The notes: a model not told the origin generated them from the letters alone. A stretch of DNA of 64,000 nucleotides from an uncultured Clostridia bacterium (GCA_934177725.1 CAKPPO010000004.1:1-64000), one strand, 5' to 3'; counted from the first letter of the stretch, positions 51,567 to 60,294 are shown. Program-made: numbers and translations.

Positions 51567-52397
51567 TTATTCTCCTCTGAAATTAATTTTAATTTCTCCA
51601 ACTCCTCCGTCTATATCTATTCTATTTTCTCCATTTCCTACTACTTCGTTATCAGAGATTTTTTCTTCGTCTATAGTAACATTTCCTAAACCTTTATTTA
51701 CTTTTGTTTCATATTCTTCTTTTTTTCCAAACACGTCTAATTTTAAGTTTCCTACTCCTGTACTAATTCTAGTATTTCCTAATAATTTAGCTGAAATTTC
51801 GGTTGCTCCTATTCCTAAGTCACATCTTAAGTCATTTATTTTAGCTGCTTTTATATTAACTTTTCCTGCACCTGTATCTATTTTCGCACTTTCAGTAATG
51901 TTAATATTTTTCATAGAAGTTTCTCCAGCTCCTAAATCCATCTTTAGTACTTTAGTATTTAAAATTTCTATGTTTACTTTTCCTGCTCCTGTATTAATAT
52001 TTACTCTATCAAACTGTAGGTTTTCTGGTACATATACAACTAATTCTTCTTTTTTAGTTTTGTTAAAGAACCAGTTGCTGTTTCTTTCTTTTATTTTTAT
52101 TTTTTGTTTATCTTGTTTACATTGAATATCTTTATCACTTGATTCTACTTTTAAGTATTCTCCTTTTCTTATTGTCAAATTAGAATAAGCTATGTCTATA
52201 TCTAAAAATGCTACATTTTCGTTTTCAAAATCTGATGAAGTTTCAATTACATTATTGCTGTCACTGTTGTTTTTTCCTATTTTTAATGTTAATGGTATGC
52301 TACTTACTACTCTTACAATTGTTGTTATAATTCCTACTATTAAAGCTATTGCAAATGCTATAGCTAAATATTTAATTACTTTTTGACCTATTGACAT
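51567..52397 (-). CDS. DUF4097 beta-helix membrane protein
   Basis: About 276 residues. One N-terminal helix (about 10-32), then repeating beta-strand turns with conserved GAG motifs (NINTGAGKVNIEILN, DLGAGETSMKNI, DTGAGKVNIKA, DLGIGATEISA), a right-handed beta-helix of the DUF4097 type. Such proteins sit next to LiaF-type genes and may sense or modulate the cell envelope. A Met at 52424 exists, but GGAGGTG precedes 52397. It overlaps the LiaF-like gene by 10 nt. Confidence 0.88.
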   Translation of the reverse strand: MSIGQKVIKYLAIAFAIALIVGIITTIVRVVSSIPLTLKIGKNNSDSNNVIETSSDFENENVAFLDIDIAYSNLTIRKGEYLKVESSDKDIQCKQDKQKIKIKERNSNWFFNKTKKEELVVYVPENLQFDRVNINTGAGKVNIEILNTKVLKMDLGAGETSMKNINITESAKIDTGAGKVNIKAAKINDLRCDLGIGATEISAKLLGNTRISTGVGNLKLDVFGKKEEYETKVNKGLGNVTIDEEKISDNEVVGNGENRIDIDGGVGEIKINFRGE

Positions 52398-53077
52398 TTT
52401 ATTTCTACACCTCCGAATATACATGTTGCATTAATATATATAATATGTCCTTCTGGATTTTCTTTATAGTTTTTCTTGTCTGTTACTCCTCCAAATATTG
52501 AAGATGATTTAATTTTTACATTGCAGTTTTCTGGAACATATATTTCAACACCACCAAATATTCCTGATGCATTAATTACTACATCTTGGTTTATTATTGC
52601 ATTTCTTATATTACATTTAACTCCACCAAATACAGCTGTTAAATCTGCTCCTTTAAATTCTTGATTATCAAAATTAACATCTTGGCCTGAGAATGTTGCA
52701 CAATATTCATTATCTTTTGTCATATTTTTATTTAATTTTTTGATTTCACTATTTATTTTACTATTAAATGTATCTTTAAAAATAAGTGACAATCCAATTA
52801 CTACTAGTATTACTGGCACTGCTAGTTTCCAAATTGTATCAAAATTTAATATATCTTGACATCCTAAAAGTAAAGCAATTCCTATTAATAATCCTATTAT
52901 ACTTCCTGTTTTTTCTCTTTCTTTAAATAATCCTATAAAACATGGAATAATTATAAATAAAGTCCACCAACCATCAAAAAATATATTTATATTTGTTATT
53001 CCTAAAGCGTTTCCTCCTATAATTAGTCCTATTCCTATTAATACTATTCCCCATAATACATTTCCAAAATTTTTCAT
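52388..53077 (-). CDS. LiaF-like envelope-stress protein
   Basis: 229 residues: four short hydrophobic segments (about 8-25, 32-48, 56-72 and 84-100) and a C-terminal beta-rich domain with CATFSGQDVNFDNQEF and repeated IFGGVEIYVPEN, IFGGVTDKKN, CIFGGVEIKCQ motifs. The repeated FGGV turn is characteristic of the LiaF C-terminal/DUF2154 family, which in Bacillus inhibits the LiaRS two-component system. No lia kinase is present here. Confidence 0.87.
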   Translation of the reverse strand: MKNFGNVLWGIVLIGIGLIIGGNALGITNINIFFDGWWTLFIIIPCFIGLFKEREKTGSIIGLLIGIALLLGCQDILNFDTIWKLAVPVILVVIGLSLIFKDTFNSKINSEIKKLNKNMTKDNEYCATFSGQDVNFDNQEFKGADLTAVFGGVKCNIRNAIINQDVVINASGIFGGVEIYVPENCNVKIKSSSIFGGVTDKKNYKENPEGHIIYINATCIFGGVEIKCQ

Positions 53078-53128
53078 TTTTTCCTCCTTTTAATATAATA
53101 AATGATCAATCTTCTCGCGACTTGCTCA

Positions 53129-53743
53129 TTATTCTTTATTTGTTTGTTTTATATAATTTAATATGTTTTTCCAATCTTCTGTTTGTTTAAATTCTTCTAG
53201 TTTCATTAATGCAAAAAATTCTTCCACTAAAAATTCATTAATTTCATTTTCTGTAAGATTGCAAGTTTTATCTGCAACTAAAGTTGCTATACCATGTGTA
53301 AAGAACCACATTTTTTCATGGAATTTCAAAATAGTCTTTTTATCCATTTTTGTTTCAGTAGCTATTGTACTTTCTATATATTCATATGCTTTATCTTCAG
53401 CCATAAAACTTTCTAATGTCATATTAGTTTCTCTCATAAATAGCATTTTGAATATATTAGGTTCTTCTTTAGCCAGCCTTATATAATTGATTCCTATTGA
53501 TTTATATGAATAATCTGAATCAACTCCTTTTGTCATATATTCTTTATATGTTTTTACTGCTTTTTCATACAAAACTTGTTTTAAATCTTCCATATTCTTG
53601 AAATTATGAAAAATGGGTTGAATTGAACAATTTAGTTCTTTTGCGACAGCTCTCGCATTTACTCCCTCTATTCCACTTTTTCTTGCTATCTCGTATGCAG
53701 CATTTATAATATCTTCTTTTTGTATTTTTATAACTGGTGGCAT
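53129..53743 (-). CDS. TetR/AcrR-family transcriptional regulator
   Basis: 204 residues. N-terminal HTH: KEDIINAAYEIARKSGIEGVNARAVAKEL (about 8-36) with the recognition helix CSIQPIFHNFKNMEDL. The C-terminal ligand and dimer domain is all-helical with many Phe and Met. It is transcribed toward the LiaF-like, DUF4097 and ABC genes, so it likely regulates that unit and itself. Its own upstream region contains repeated ATATCG/GATAT elements around 53765-53801. Confidence 0.88.
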   Translation of the reverse strand: MPPVIKIQKEDIINAAYEIARKSGIEGVNARAVAKELNCSIQPIFHNFKNMEDLKQVLYEKAVKTYKEYMTKGVDSDYSYKSIGINYIRLAKEEPNIFKMLFMRETNMTLESFMAEDKAYEYIESTIATETKMDKKTILKFHEKMWFFTHGIATLVADKTCNLTENEINEFLVEEFFALMKLEEFKQTEDWKNILNYIKQTNKE

Positions 53744-53858
53744 TTATTTTCCTCCCTTCTTTTTTAAATATCGTTTGTTATATATCGCTTGATATTTTAC
53801 CATTTATACTTTCTTTTGTAAATACTTTTTTAACTTTTTTATGCAAAAGTTAAAAAAA

Positions 53859-53969
53859 GCGAGCCTAAGATTTTCTAGCAAATGTAAATTTTAAGAAAAT
53901 CTAAGGCTCGCCATATTTATCTAGTACGGAAATTCCTCCTACTAGGAGGAATTTCCTACTATATAAAAA
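53859..53969. repeat. Family D two-hairpin repeat, divergent copy D3
   Basis: Hairpin 1: GCGAGCCTAAGATTTTCT against AGAAAATCTAAGGCTCGC (one mismatch). A linker CCATATTTATCTAGTAC follows. Hairpin 2: GGAAATTCCTCC/GGAGGAATTTCC with loop TACTA, then TACTATATAAAAA. Stem sequences differ almost completely from D1 and D2, but the order of parts and the linker and tail are kept. Confidence 0.75.
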
Positions 53970-53971
53970 TA

Positions 53972-53996
53972 AACATTGAAAAAATTTTTCAATGCT
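53972..53996 (-). terminator. Terminator of the GNAT-YoaP gene
   Basis: CATTGAAAAA/TTTTTCAATG with an A-rich side and a TTATTTTTTC tail. Adjacent to repeat D3, 14 nt past the stop at 54010. Confidence 0.7.
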
Positions 53997-54009
53997 TATT
54001 TTTTCTTAT

Positions 54010-54756
54010 TTATTTACTAATCAACTTTTCAAATGAATTAGCATTTAATATGGTGTTTGATATAAACTCGCCTTTATAGAAGTTAGCCCAGTTGTTAAAT
54101 ACACATGGAACATTTTTTGCTTTCTCTAATGTATCTATTTTTATAAAATTAATTTTGATATTCTTATTTTTTGCATATTCTGTAAGTTCTTGGACTTCAT
54201 ATTCTACATAAGGACACTCGTTACTATAATAAATTGTAAAGTCTTGATTATCTATTTTCATATTTCTAGCAGTGTCATTAAATTTAGGTGTTTCACTATT
54301 ATTAAATTGAAGTGCTAATAATTCGTAATCGCCAATTTCATCAACAACTTTAAATCCATAGTGAGTGAAAAACTCTTTTTCTCCAACAAAAGGCTTTTTC
54401 TTTTTAGAAGTTAAAGTACAAATACCATTCATACCTTTTTCTTTAGAATCATTTATTGCATATTCAAGCAATTCTTTAGCAATACCTTTTCCTTTAAAAC
54501 TTCCTGCAACCCATAAGCAATAAATATATTCATAATTCTTTCCAAGTATTGGTACCCATGCAGTTTCTATTGGTTCATATTCAATAAAGACTTTTCCTCT
54601 ATCATTTAGTTTTCTAAAAACATGACCTTCTTTCAATCTTTCTTTTATCCATTCTTTTTTCTTATTTACGCCTTCTTGATGTTTCTTATCTGAAATTGCA
54701 CAGCATATATGTTCATTCTCAATATTTTCTAAACTCAAATTAATATATTTCTCCAT
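54010..54756 (-). CDS. yoaP: GNAT acetyltransferase with YoaP-like C-terminal domain
   Basis: 248 residues. N-terminal acetyltransferase (about 1-150): the CoA-binding pattern is LWVAGSFKGKGIAKELLEYAI (R/Q-x-x-G-x-A), and FFTHYGFKVVDE completes the fold. A C-terminal domain (about 165-248) has a thioredoxin-like YSNECPYVEYEVQEL and CVFNNWANFYKGEFI, the YoaP-like region. Substrate unknown; the fused C-terminal part recalls a thioredoxin/peptide-binding fold. An operator-like palindrome, the same as upstream of the WYL gene, lies about 100 nt before the ATG. Confidence 0.85.
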   Translation of the reverse strand: MEKYINLSLENIENEHICCAISDKKHQEGVNKKKEWIKERLKEGHVFRKLNDRGKVFIEYEPIETAWVPILGKNYEYIYCLWVAGSFKGKGIAKELLEYAINDSKEKGMNGICTLTSKKKKPFVGEKEFFTHYGFKVVDEIGDYELLALQFNNSETPKFNDTARNMKIDNQDFTIYYSNECPYVEYEVQELTEYAKNKNIKINFIKIDTLEKAKNVPCVFNNWANFYKGEFISNTILNANSFEKLISK

Positions 54757-54857
54757 TTTTCTCTTCCTTTCTATATAAAACTTAATTTTTTTGTTGTTTT
54801 GCTTTTTATAATATCTTGCATTTGTACTTTTTAATTCAAAGTATATAGTATAAAACT

Positions 54858-54873
54858 TGACAACTACATGTCA
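54858..54873. promoter_or_regulatory. Candidate WYL-regulator operator 2
   Basis: TGACA-N6-TGTCA, ending 2 nt before the WYL gene stop codon and upstream of the acetyltransferase gene. The half-sites match the perfect palindrome at 55808-55833. Confidence 0.5.
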
Positions 54874-54875
54874 TA

Positions 54876-55775
54876 TTATAAATATTTTTTTAAGGTTTCT
54901 TCCAATATTTCTTTTATTCTATCTTTTACTTTTTCTGGTGCTAAAACTTTTATATGATTTCCAAATGATAATATAATTCCATAAACCCAATCATTTTCTG
55001 GATATTCTACTTTTATTATAAAACTTCCGTCACTCTTTTTAGTTATTTGTTCATCTTCAAATTCTTCATAAACTCTATATGCTTGTGTTTTGTCTATTTC
55101 TAATTCAAGTTTAATATTATTATATATATAATTTCGTTTATCTTCTTTTTGATTTGGCAAACGTCTTTCGAAGTGTTCTTCTAGTATTTCTATTTCTTTC
55201 ATTCTTACAATTTTAAATATTCTATAATCTTTTTTGGTTTTGCAATATCCTACTAAGTACCATGCTTTATCTTTAAAACATATTTGTAATGGTTCTATTA
55301 TTCTTTTGCTTTCTTCTCCATTTGAGTTGTAATAGGTAAATTTGATTATTTGTTTATTTAAAATTGCTGATTTAATATTTTCAAATTTTACATCTTTGTC
55401 AGACTCTTTACCCCAGCCTGAGAAATCTACTTTTATCCAATCGTCTACTTTTTTGTCAAATATTGTACTCATTTTTTCCAAAATATTATCTTCATTTTTT
55501 CCTTTCATTCTTTCTAATGTTTGCAACGCGAATAAAATTTGGTTTTGTTCTTCTTCTGAAAGGATACTTTTATTTAATACATAATTATCTAAAAGGCATA
55601 TTCCTCCTGCTTTTCCTTTAGTTGCATAAATTGGTATATTTGCGCTACTTAAAATTTCTATGTCTCTATATATCGTTCTTGTAGATACTTCAAATTTATC
55701 TGCTAATTTTTTAGCAGTAACTTTTCTTTTTTGTAATAATATATATACTATTTCAAATAATCTATTGATTTGCAT
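54876..55775 (-). CDS. WYL-domain transcriptional regulator (YafY/DeoR-like HTH)
   Basis: 299 residues. HTH: RLFEIVYILLQKRKVTAKKLA then KFEVSTRTIYRDIEIL (about 1-55). The WYL domain starts IIKFTYYNSNGEES (about 145) and carries the W-Y-L-type CFKDKAWYLVGYCKTKKDYRIFK (about 170). A C-terminal WCX extension (about 220-299) follows. WYL domains bind nucleic acid or small ligands and control stress genes. A perfect 11-bp-arm palindrome lies 33 nt upstream of its ATG, consistent with autoregulation. Confidence 0.92.
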   Translation of the reverse strand: MQINRLFEIVYILLQKRKVTAKKLADKFEVSTRTIYRDIEILSSANIPIYATKGKAGGICLLDNYVLNKSILSEEEQNQILFALQTLERMKGKNEDNILEKMSTIFDKKVDDWIKVDFSGWGKESDKDVKFENIKSAILNKQIIKFTYYNSNGEESKRIIEPLQICFKDKAWYLVGYCKTKKDYRIFKIVRMKEIEILEEHFERRLPNQKEDKRNYIYNNIKLELEIDKTQAYRVYEEFEDEQITKKSDGSFIIKVEYPENDWVYGIILSFGNHIKVLAPEKVKDRIKEILEETLKKYL

Positions 55776-55807
55776 ATTTTCACCACCTTGTATATATTAT
55801 ATCACAT

Positions 55808-55833
55808 AAATATGACATTTGTATGTCATATTT
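55808..55833. promoter_or_regulatory. Candidate WYL-regulator operator 1
   Basis: AAATATGACAT-TTGT-ATGTCATATTT, perfect 11-bp arms in the promoter region of the WYL gene. A second, shorter match is at 54858-54873. Confidence 0.65.
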
Positions 55834-55843
55834 ACAAAAAAAT

Positions 55844-55870
55844 AAACATTGAAAATATTTTTCAATGTTT
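55844..55870 (-). terminator. Terminator of the MBL-fold gene
   Basis: AAACATTGAAAA/TTTTCAATGTTT with a 3-nt loop, overlapping the stop codon of the MBL gene at 55869; T-run on the minus side. Confidence 0.7.
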
Positions 55871-56657
55871 ATAAATTCAATTCCATTCCACAAGATAAAT
55901 ATTTAATATTACTCATTTTGCTTGAAAGATAATTAAAACAGCTTGTTCCTGTACAGTGGCAAGTATAAAATTCTACATCATATTTTTCTAAAGCTTTAAT
56001 TAGTTTGTCCATATATTCTTCATCAACATCTTTGTTTGTAATTGGGTCTGATATATGGAAACCTCCTATACAAGTATCTATTTGAGTAGGACATGACTCT
56101 AATATATTAATTACTCCTTTATGACCGCATCCCATTATTAAAAGATTTTTATTTTCTTTAATAATTAAATTGTGTTCATGAACAAAATTGTCTAGTTTTT
56201 TGTCTTCTTTAAGTAAATTACTATTCATAGGAGAAGGTAATTTATTTCCAGTTGTAGTAAACAAGTATAATTCCTCATCAATAGCATAATTTCCTTCAAT
56301 AGTTTTTATTTGTTTATTAGCAATTAGCTTTTTATCAATTCCAACAGGCCATTTTAAAAACATTACTTTTACATAGTGTTTATTAAAAGCTGTTTTTTGC
56401 ATATATATTGTAGCTGTTTTATTAATTTCAAAAAATGCTTTTAATCCACCTCCATGATCTACATGTCCATGAGAAATAATGACTGTATCTACTTTTGATA
56501 AATCAATTCCTTTTAATTTTGCATTTTTTATAAATGTATCATCTGGTCCCAAATCAAAAAGTATTTTATGTTTTTCGGTTTCAATATATATACAAAGTCC
56601 ATGTTTTGGTTCTAAATTTGTATTGCTTTTGTTTTCTAAAAGAGTTATAACTTTCAT
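55869..56657 (-). CDS. MBL-fold metallohydrolase (dihydropterin synthase-like family)
   Basis: 262 residues. Metal-binding motif SHGHVDHGGG (H-x-H-x-D-H) at about 62, with ILFDLGPDDTF before it and the second histidine site in GFHISDP (about 200). The C-terminal CHCTG and CGMELNL complete the pattern of the 7,8-dihydropterin-6-methyl-4-(beta-ribofuranosyl)-aminobenzene-5'-phosphate synthase-like group. True substrate unknown. It follows the EFR1 gene by 32 nt on the minus strand. Confidence 0.85.
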   Translation of the reverse strand: MKVITLLENKSNTNLEPKHGLCIYIETEKHKILFDLGPDDTFIKNAKLKGIDLSKVDTVIISHGHVDHGGGLKAFFEINKTATIYMQKTAFNKHYVKVMFLKWPVGIDKKLIANKQIKTIEGNYAIDEELYLFTTTGNKLPSPMNSNLLKEDKKLDNFVHEHNLIIKENKNLLIMGCGHKGVINILESCPTQIDTCIGGFHISDPITNKDVDEEYMDKLIKALEKYDVEFYTCHCTGTSCFNYLSSKMSNIKYLSCGMELNL

Positions 56658-56689
56658 TTTATTTTTCCTTTCAATTTACTATTTTTGGT

Positions 56690-57457
56690 TTAATCAATGT
56701 AATTTTCTATTTTGCTCTGTTCATAAACTTCATCTCCTATTAAAGTAATAGCACATTTAGGACAGTTGTTTATACATCTATAGCAACTTGTACAATTTCC
56801 TTGTGGCACAGGTTTATTGTTTATTATTTTGATATTTTCTACTGGGCAAATTATAGAACATTTTTTACATGATATACATTTATTATAATCAATTTTTAAT
56901 TTGTCTTTTAATTTTAATGTTTTATTATAAAACCATAACCTTTGTCCAAACAAACCCGCTATATGATTAAAAAAATGTAATCCTTCTTTACTATACTTTC
57001 CATTTTTTATATTAGTTACTGTTCTTTTAATTTTTAGTTCTGCATCTTTTACTATTGTTTTGTTTTCTTCAATACTTTTTTTAAGAAGTTTTACATCTCC
57101 AATACAGTCTGGCATTTTTAAATGTAATCCCCCAATAATATTAGCACCATACTTTTTTAATATTCTTGCTGAACAACCTGTTCCATCACCACTAAATAGT
57201 CCCATAGTAGCAATAATAAATATCTTCTTATTTTTAAATATAGCTTTATTATTATTAAAAAAATTTCTAACAATAATAGGTATATCACTATAATATATTG
57301 GATAAGCCAATATAATCTCATCATTTTCACTTATTTTTTTTATACAGTTATCATCTTCAATAGAATATAATTTTTTTTCGTCACTATTGTAATATTCTAA
57401 AAATTTACTAATACAATATTTTGTATTTCCTGTTCCACTAAAATATATTCCTATCAT
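56690..57457 (-). CDS. EFR1-family ferredoxin-flavodoxin
   Basis: 255 residues. The flavodoxin-like first half has the FMN loop YFSGTGNTKYCIS; the C-terminal half carries two 4Fe-4S motifs, CISCKKCSIICP and CTSCYRCINNCP. The two parts together match the EFR1 family of electron carriers. The longer frame from 57508 overlaps the preceding gene; GAGGT lies 5 nt before the ATG at 57457. It probably forms an electron-transfer unit with the MBL gene downstream and the small membrane protein upstream. Confidence 0.9.
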   Translation of the reverse strand: MIGIYFSGTGNTKYCISKFLEYYNSDEKKLYSIEDDNCIKKISENDEIILAYPIYYSDIPIIVRNFFNNNKAIFKNKKIFIIATMGLFSGDGTGCSARILKKYGANIIGGLHLKMPDCIGDVKLLKKSIEENKTIVKDAELKIKRTVTNIKNGKYSKEGLHFFNHIAGLFGQRLWFYNKTLKLKDKLKIDYNKCISCKKCSIICPVENIKIINNKPVPQGNCTSCYRCINNCPKCAITLIGDEVYEQSKIENYID

Positions 57458-57485
57458 CTCTACCTCATTTTCAAATTTTGTTTTA

Positions 57486-57704
57486 TTAAATTGAATATTT
57501 TTTCTCACAAAATATTCCTACTATAAATAGTATAATACTTGGTAATATAAATTCAACTGTTCTTTCAATTATCAATATATAAAATGGTATTGAATTATTT
57601 ATATTATCATACTTAAAATAATCTACTGATAATCTAATAATGAATCCAACAATCAAAAAAATACATACTGCATATAAAAACTTATAGATGTTTTCTTTTT
57701 TCAT
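57486..57704 (-). CDS. Small two-helix membrane protein
   Basis: 72 residues, helices about 8-28 and 42-62, charged loop. I do not recognise a family. Its end lies 28 nt upstream of the EFR1 start, so the two probably share a transcript. GGAGGAAAAG precedes the ATG. Confidence 0.6.
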   Translation of the reverse strand: MKKENIYKFLYAVCIFLIVGFIIRLSVDYFKYDNINNSIPFYILIIERTVEFILPSIILFIVGIFCEKKYSI

Positions 57705-57740
57705 TTTCTTTTCCTCCTACAAATAAATTTTTATACATTC

Positions 57741-58448
57741 TTATATAATAACTTTATTTAACCATTCTTTATAAAATTTTAATTGTTCTTCTGTATGGAA
57801 ATAATGTTCTCCATTTTCTAGTATTGATAAATCACAATTAAATTTATTTGAAAATTTTTTGATTATATCTTCGTTTTGCATATTATCTTTATTTCCATAT
57901 AATATATATGTTTTTTTATTCCAATTAGTTATAGGATTATCTTTAACATATTTATAATAATTCCAATACAAAGTTTGTCCAAAATCTGTTTTTACTTCTT
58001 GTTTTTCTTTTAATTCTTCTTCTGTTGTGTTACTCCATAGCATCATATTATCAATAATTGTTTTCATATCTACAACTGGAGATAAAAATACACACTGTTT
58101 TAGTTTTTCATCTTTGTATGCTAATAGACTAAAATATGCTCCCATACTACAAGCCCATAAATTTATTTCATTGTAGTTTTTCTTTGTATACTCTATAACA
58201 CTATTTAGATCTTTTACACAATTTTGAACTTTGCATAAATAAGTAGTATTTTCTTTTCTTTCTCCATGTTCTGGTAAATCAAAACTTAATAACTGATACC
58301 CCATACTTACTACTTTTTCTGCTAAAATTTTTATAACTTCATCTTCTTTGTTAGACATGTTTCCATGTACTGCTATAAAAACTTTACTACTTTTTTCTCC
58401 CCATACTATTGATGGAATGTCATTTATTTTTATTCTTTCTATTTTCAC
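57741..58448 (-). CDS. Alpha/beta-hydrolase-fold protein
   Basis: 235 residues. Strand-turn VFIAVHGNMSNKEDEV gives the oxyanion-region HGN; the nucleophile elbow is LWACSMGAYFSLLAY (Ser in CSMG), and the catalytic His is in ENGEHYFHTEEQ. FDLPEHGERK is typical of small esterase/peptidase-like hydrolases. The probable catalytic Asp is in YGNKDNMQNE. Substrate unknown. GGAGGAAAT precedes the start. Forms one of a run of short minus-strand genes. Confidence 0.85.
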   Translation of the reverse strand: MKIERIKINDIPSIVWGEKSSKVFIAVHGNMSNKEDEVIKILAEKVVSMGYQLLSFDLPEHGERKENTTYLCKVQNCVKDLNSVIEYTKKNYNEINLWACSMGAYFSLLAYKDEKLKQCVFLSPVVDMKTIIDNMMLWSNTTEEELKEKQEVKTDFGQTLYWNYYKYVKDNPITNWNKKTYILYGNKDNMQNEDIIKKFSNKFNCDLSILENGEHYFHTEEQLKFYKEWLNKVII

Positions 58449-58483
58449 TATATTTCCTCCTTATGCTAAATTATAATTTATTG

Positions 58484-58699
58484 CTATTTTTTGTCGCTTT
58501 TCTCAACAAACATAAATAATTCTTCAACAGATACATTGAAAACTTTTGCAATATCCATTGCAAGTCTCAAGGATGGATTATATCTTCCGTTTTCTAAACA
58601 CACAATTGTTTCTCTTCTAACATTTACAAATTCTGCTAATTCTGACTGCTTCATACCTACATTTTCACGGTATTCTTTTATTTTTGTTATAAGTTCCAT
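58484..58699 (-). CDS. XRE-family HTH regulator
   Basis: 71 residues, essentially one HTH_3 domain: KEYRENVGMKQSELAEFVNVRRETIVCLENGRYNPSLRLAMDIA read in parts, ending with an acidic SVEELF and KSDKK tail. Starts 3 nt after the stop of the membrane-protein gene upstream, a common regulator/membrane-protein pairing in Firmicutes. Confidence 0.88.
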   Translation of the reverse strand: MELITKIKEYRENVGMKQSELAEFVNVRRETIVCLENGRYNPSLRLAMDIAKVFNVSVEELFMFVEKSDKK

Positions 58700-58701
58700 T
58701 T

Positions 58702-59112
58702 TTAACTTCCTTTTTTATCTATAATACAAAATAATATAACTCTAATAATTGAAATGCATACTACAATTCCCATCAACATATAGCCAATTAATTCTGAAGA
58801 TATTGAAAACCTTAAAATAGCTGCTAAAAATCCAATACATCCAATTGATGCTATTGTAATTTTAAGACAAATTGAATCACATTTTCTCAAATTTGTAATT
58901 GCCATTTCATCATTTACTTCTCTTTTGTATTTTGCCATACGAATAGATTGAGAAACAAAAAAGAAAAAAGCAAATATTCCTATAGTATTTTGAATAGTTA
59001 TATAATACCCCTGCCAATCATTTCTTGCCCAACACCAATAATAAATTGCAATTAAAATAGCTATGATAATGTGCGTTCCCAACAATTCTTTCAATGTCAC
59101 TTTATTTTTCAT
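58702..59112 (-). CDS. Four-helix membrane protein paired with XRE regulator
   Basis: 136 residues. Helices at about 12-28, 38-54, 83-103 and 107-128; a cytoplasmic loop RMAKYKREVNDEMAITNLRK between helix 2 and 3. This arrangement, with an adjacent small XRE regulator, is that of DUF2178-like membrane proteins, but I cannot assign the family with confidence. Confidence 0.75.
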   Translation of the reverse strand: MKNKVTLKELLGTHIIIAILIAIYYWCWARNDWQGYYITIQNTIGIFAFFFFVSQSIRMAKYKREVNDEMAITNLRKCDSICLKITIASIGCIGFLAAILRFSISSELIGYMLMGIVVCISIIRVILFCIIDKKGS

Positions 59113-59254
59113 AAAATACCTCCTTTATTTAATGTGATATATTTTTCACTTCTTTAAAAATTATAACACCCGGTGCTTCTCATGTCAAGATAAAATGTTA
59201 GAAATATATAACTTTTTTTATTACCCTTCCACATTTCATCACACTCCTAAAACA

Positions 59255-59710
59255 CTATTTATTATTCTTTCTCTGCTTATAAAGAATAATCTTAGCATTT
59301 TGATAGTTGTTATCATATTCACTTACTAAGATATAATCATTATCTGCTATTAATCCATAATATCCAGAGTTATCGTCCTTAGGTAATTGAGTGCCTAAAT
59401 AGATATTATTATCTTTTAAAAATTTAATTTTTTCACCATTAGGTAATTCATACTCAAGATTCACAAATCTTCCATTAAGAGAATATAATTCTTCTATTTT
59501 TGAAATAAAATCAAGATTAAGATTATTAATTTCCTTAATTAATTCATTTTTATAAGCAATAATCTTTTCTTTAGTATGACCATTTTTATCATAACAGAAT
59601 TCTACTAAAACGCAATCTCCTCCCCATGGATGACCATTAGTCTCAACACATCCTTTACATTTATCTTTCATTTTACATTCATTGCAATTAACACCGCAAA
59701 TACTACTCAT
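59255..59710 (-). CDS. DUF3795-like protein with Cys cluster
   Basis: 151 residues from the ATG at 59710 (AGGAAGAG precedes it; an ATG at 59773 is possible). N-terminal cluster MSSICGVNCNECKMKDKCKGC and CVLVEFCYD looks like a zinc- or iron-sulfur-binding domain, as in DUF3795 proteins. Helical middle, beta-rich end (ILYKQRKNN). No neighbour gives a functional hint. Confidence 0.7.
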   Translation of the reverse strand: MSSICGVNCNECKMKDKCKGCVETNGHPWGGDCVLVEFCYDKNGHTKEKIIAYKNELIKEINNLNLDFISKIEELYSLNGRFVNLEYELPNGEKIKFLKDNNIYLGTQLPKDDNSGYYGLIADNDYILVSEYDNNYQNAKIILYKQRKNNK

Positions 59711-59858
59711 AATGCTACTCTTCCTTTCAAATAATTTTAATTTAACATCTAATGCGTTTAAATATCTTATCAATTAGTCCTGTATTTGTCAAATTATAAT
59801 ATGTAATCCAGTTTCTATTTATTTTTCATTTTATAACATAAAAGCAGATAATTGGTAA

Positions 59859-60281
59859 TTACCTGCCCTTATGTTTTTCTTTTCTTTTTTGTTGCTTCAA
59901 AGAATACAGTATTTCCTTTTGTAGCTCTTTTTCTTCCTTGCTTTTCATTTTTCTCTGAACTTTATTTTGTTCTTGTTGTAATTTCAAAGCTTGCTGTGAT
60001 TTGGTACCTATTCCTATATTTTCTACCTGTTTTTTTACTTCTCTTTGAGTTCTTTTAGGGTTTACTCTTTGTTTAGCAACTTTCTCACTTTTAATTTCTG
60101 GACTATACTTTAATTTGTAATAATTCTTTAGTACAAATTCTAAGATTTGATAATCTTTAGGTTCTGCACCAAATACTACTTTACACACATTTATTTTTTC
60201 ACATATACTCTTTTCAAATACTCCAATCCAAAATGGATTTTCAAAAAATACTGTGAGTTTTATAGTTATATTATCCATCAA
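59859..60281 (-). CDS. yjdF: YjdF-family protein (DUF2992)
   Basis: 140 residues. N-terminal FENPFWIGVFEKSICEKINVCKVVFGAEPKDYQIL, then KYSPEI, then a basic helical end containing NPKRTQREVKKQ, GIGTKSQQALKLQQEQNKVQRK and SLKQQKRKEKHKGR, all strongly conserved in YjdF. Function unknown; in many Firmicutes its transcript begins with the azaaromatic-sensing yjdF riboswitch, which is present upstream here (60295-60400). Confidence 0.93.
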   Translation of the reverse strand: MMDNITIKLTVFFENPFWIGVFEKSICEKINVCKVVFGAEPKDYQILEFVLKNYYKLKYSPEIKSEKVAKQRVNPKRTQREVKKQVENIGIGTKSQQALKLQQEQNKVQRKMKSKEEKELQKEILYSLKQQKRKEKHKGR

Positions 60282-60294
60282 TTTCCCTCCCTTT

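Noticed and set aside
53765..53801. ATATCG/GATAT repeats upstream of the TetR gene as a defined operator
   Set aside because: The symmetry is only partial (AAATATC...GATATTT with mismatched inner bases), so I mention it with the gene rather than list a site.
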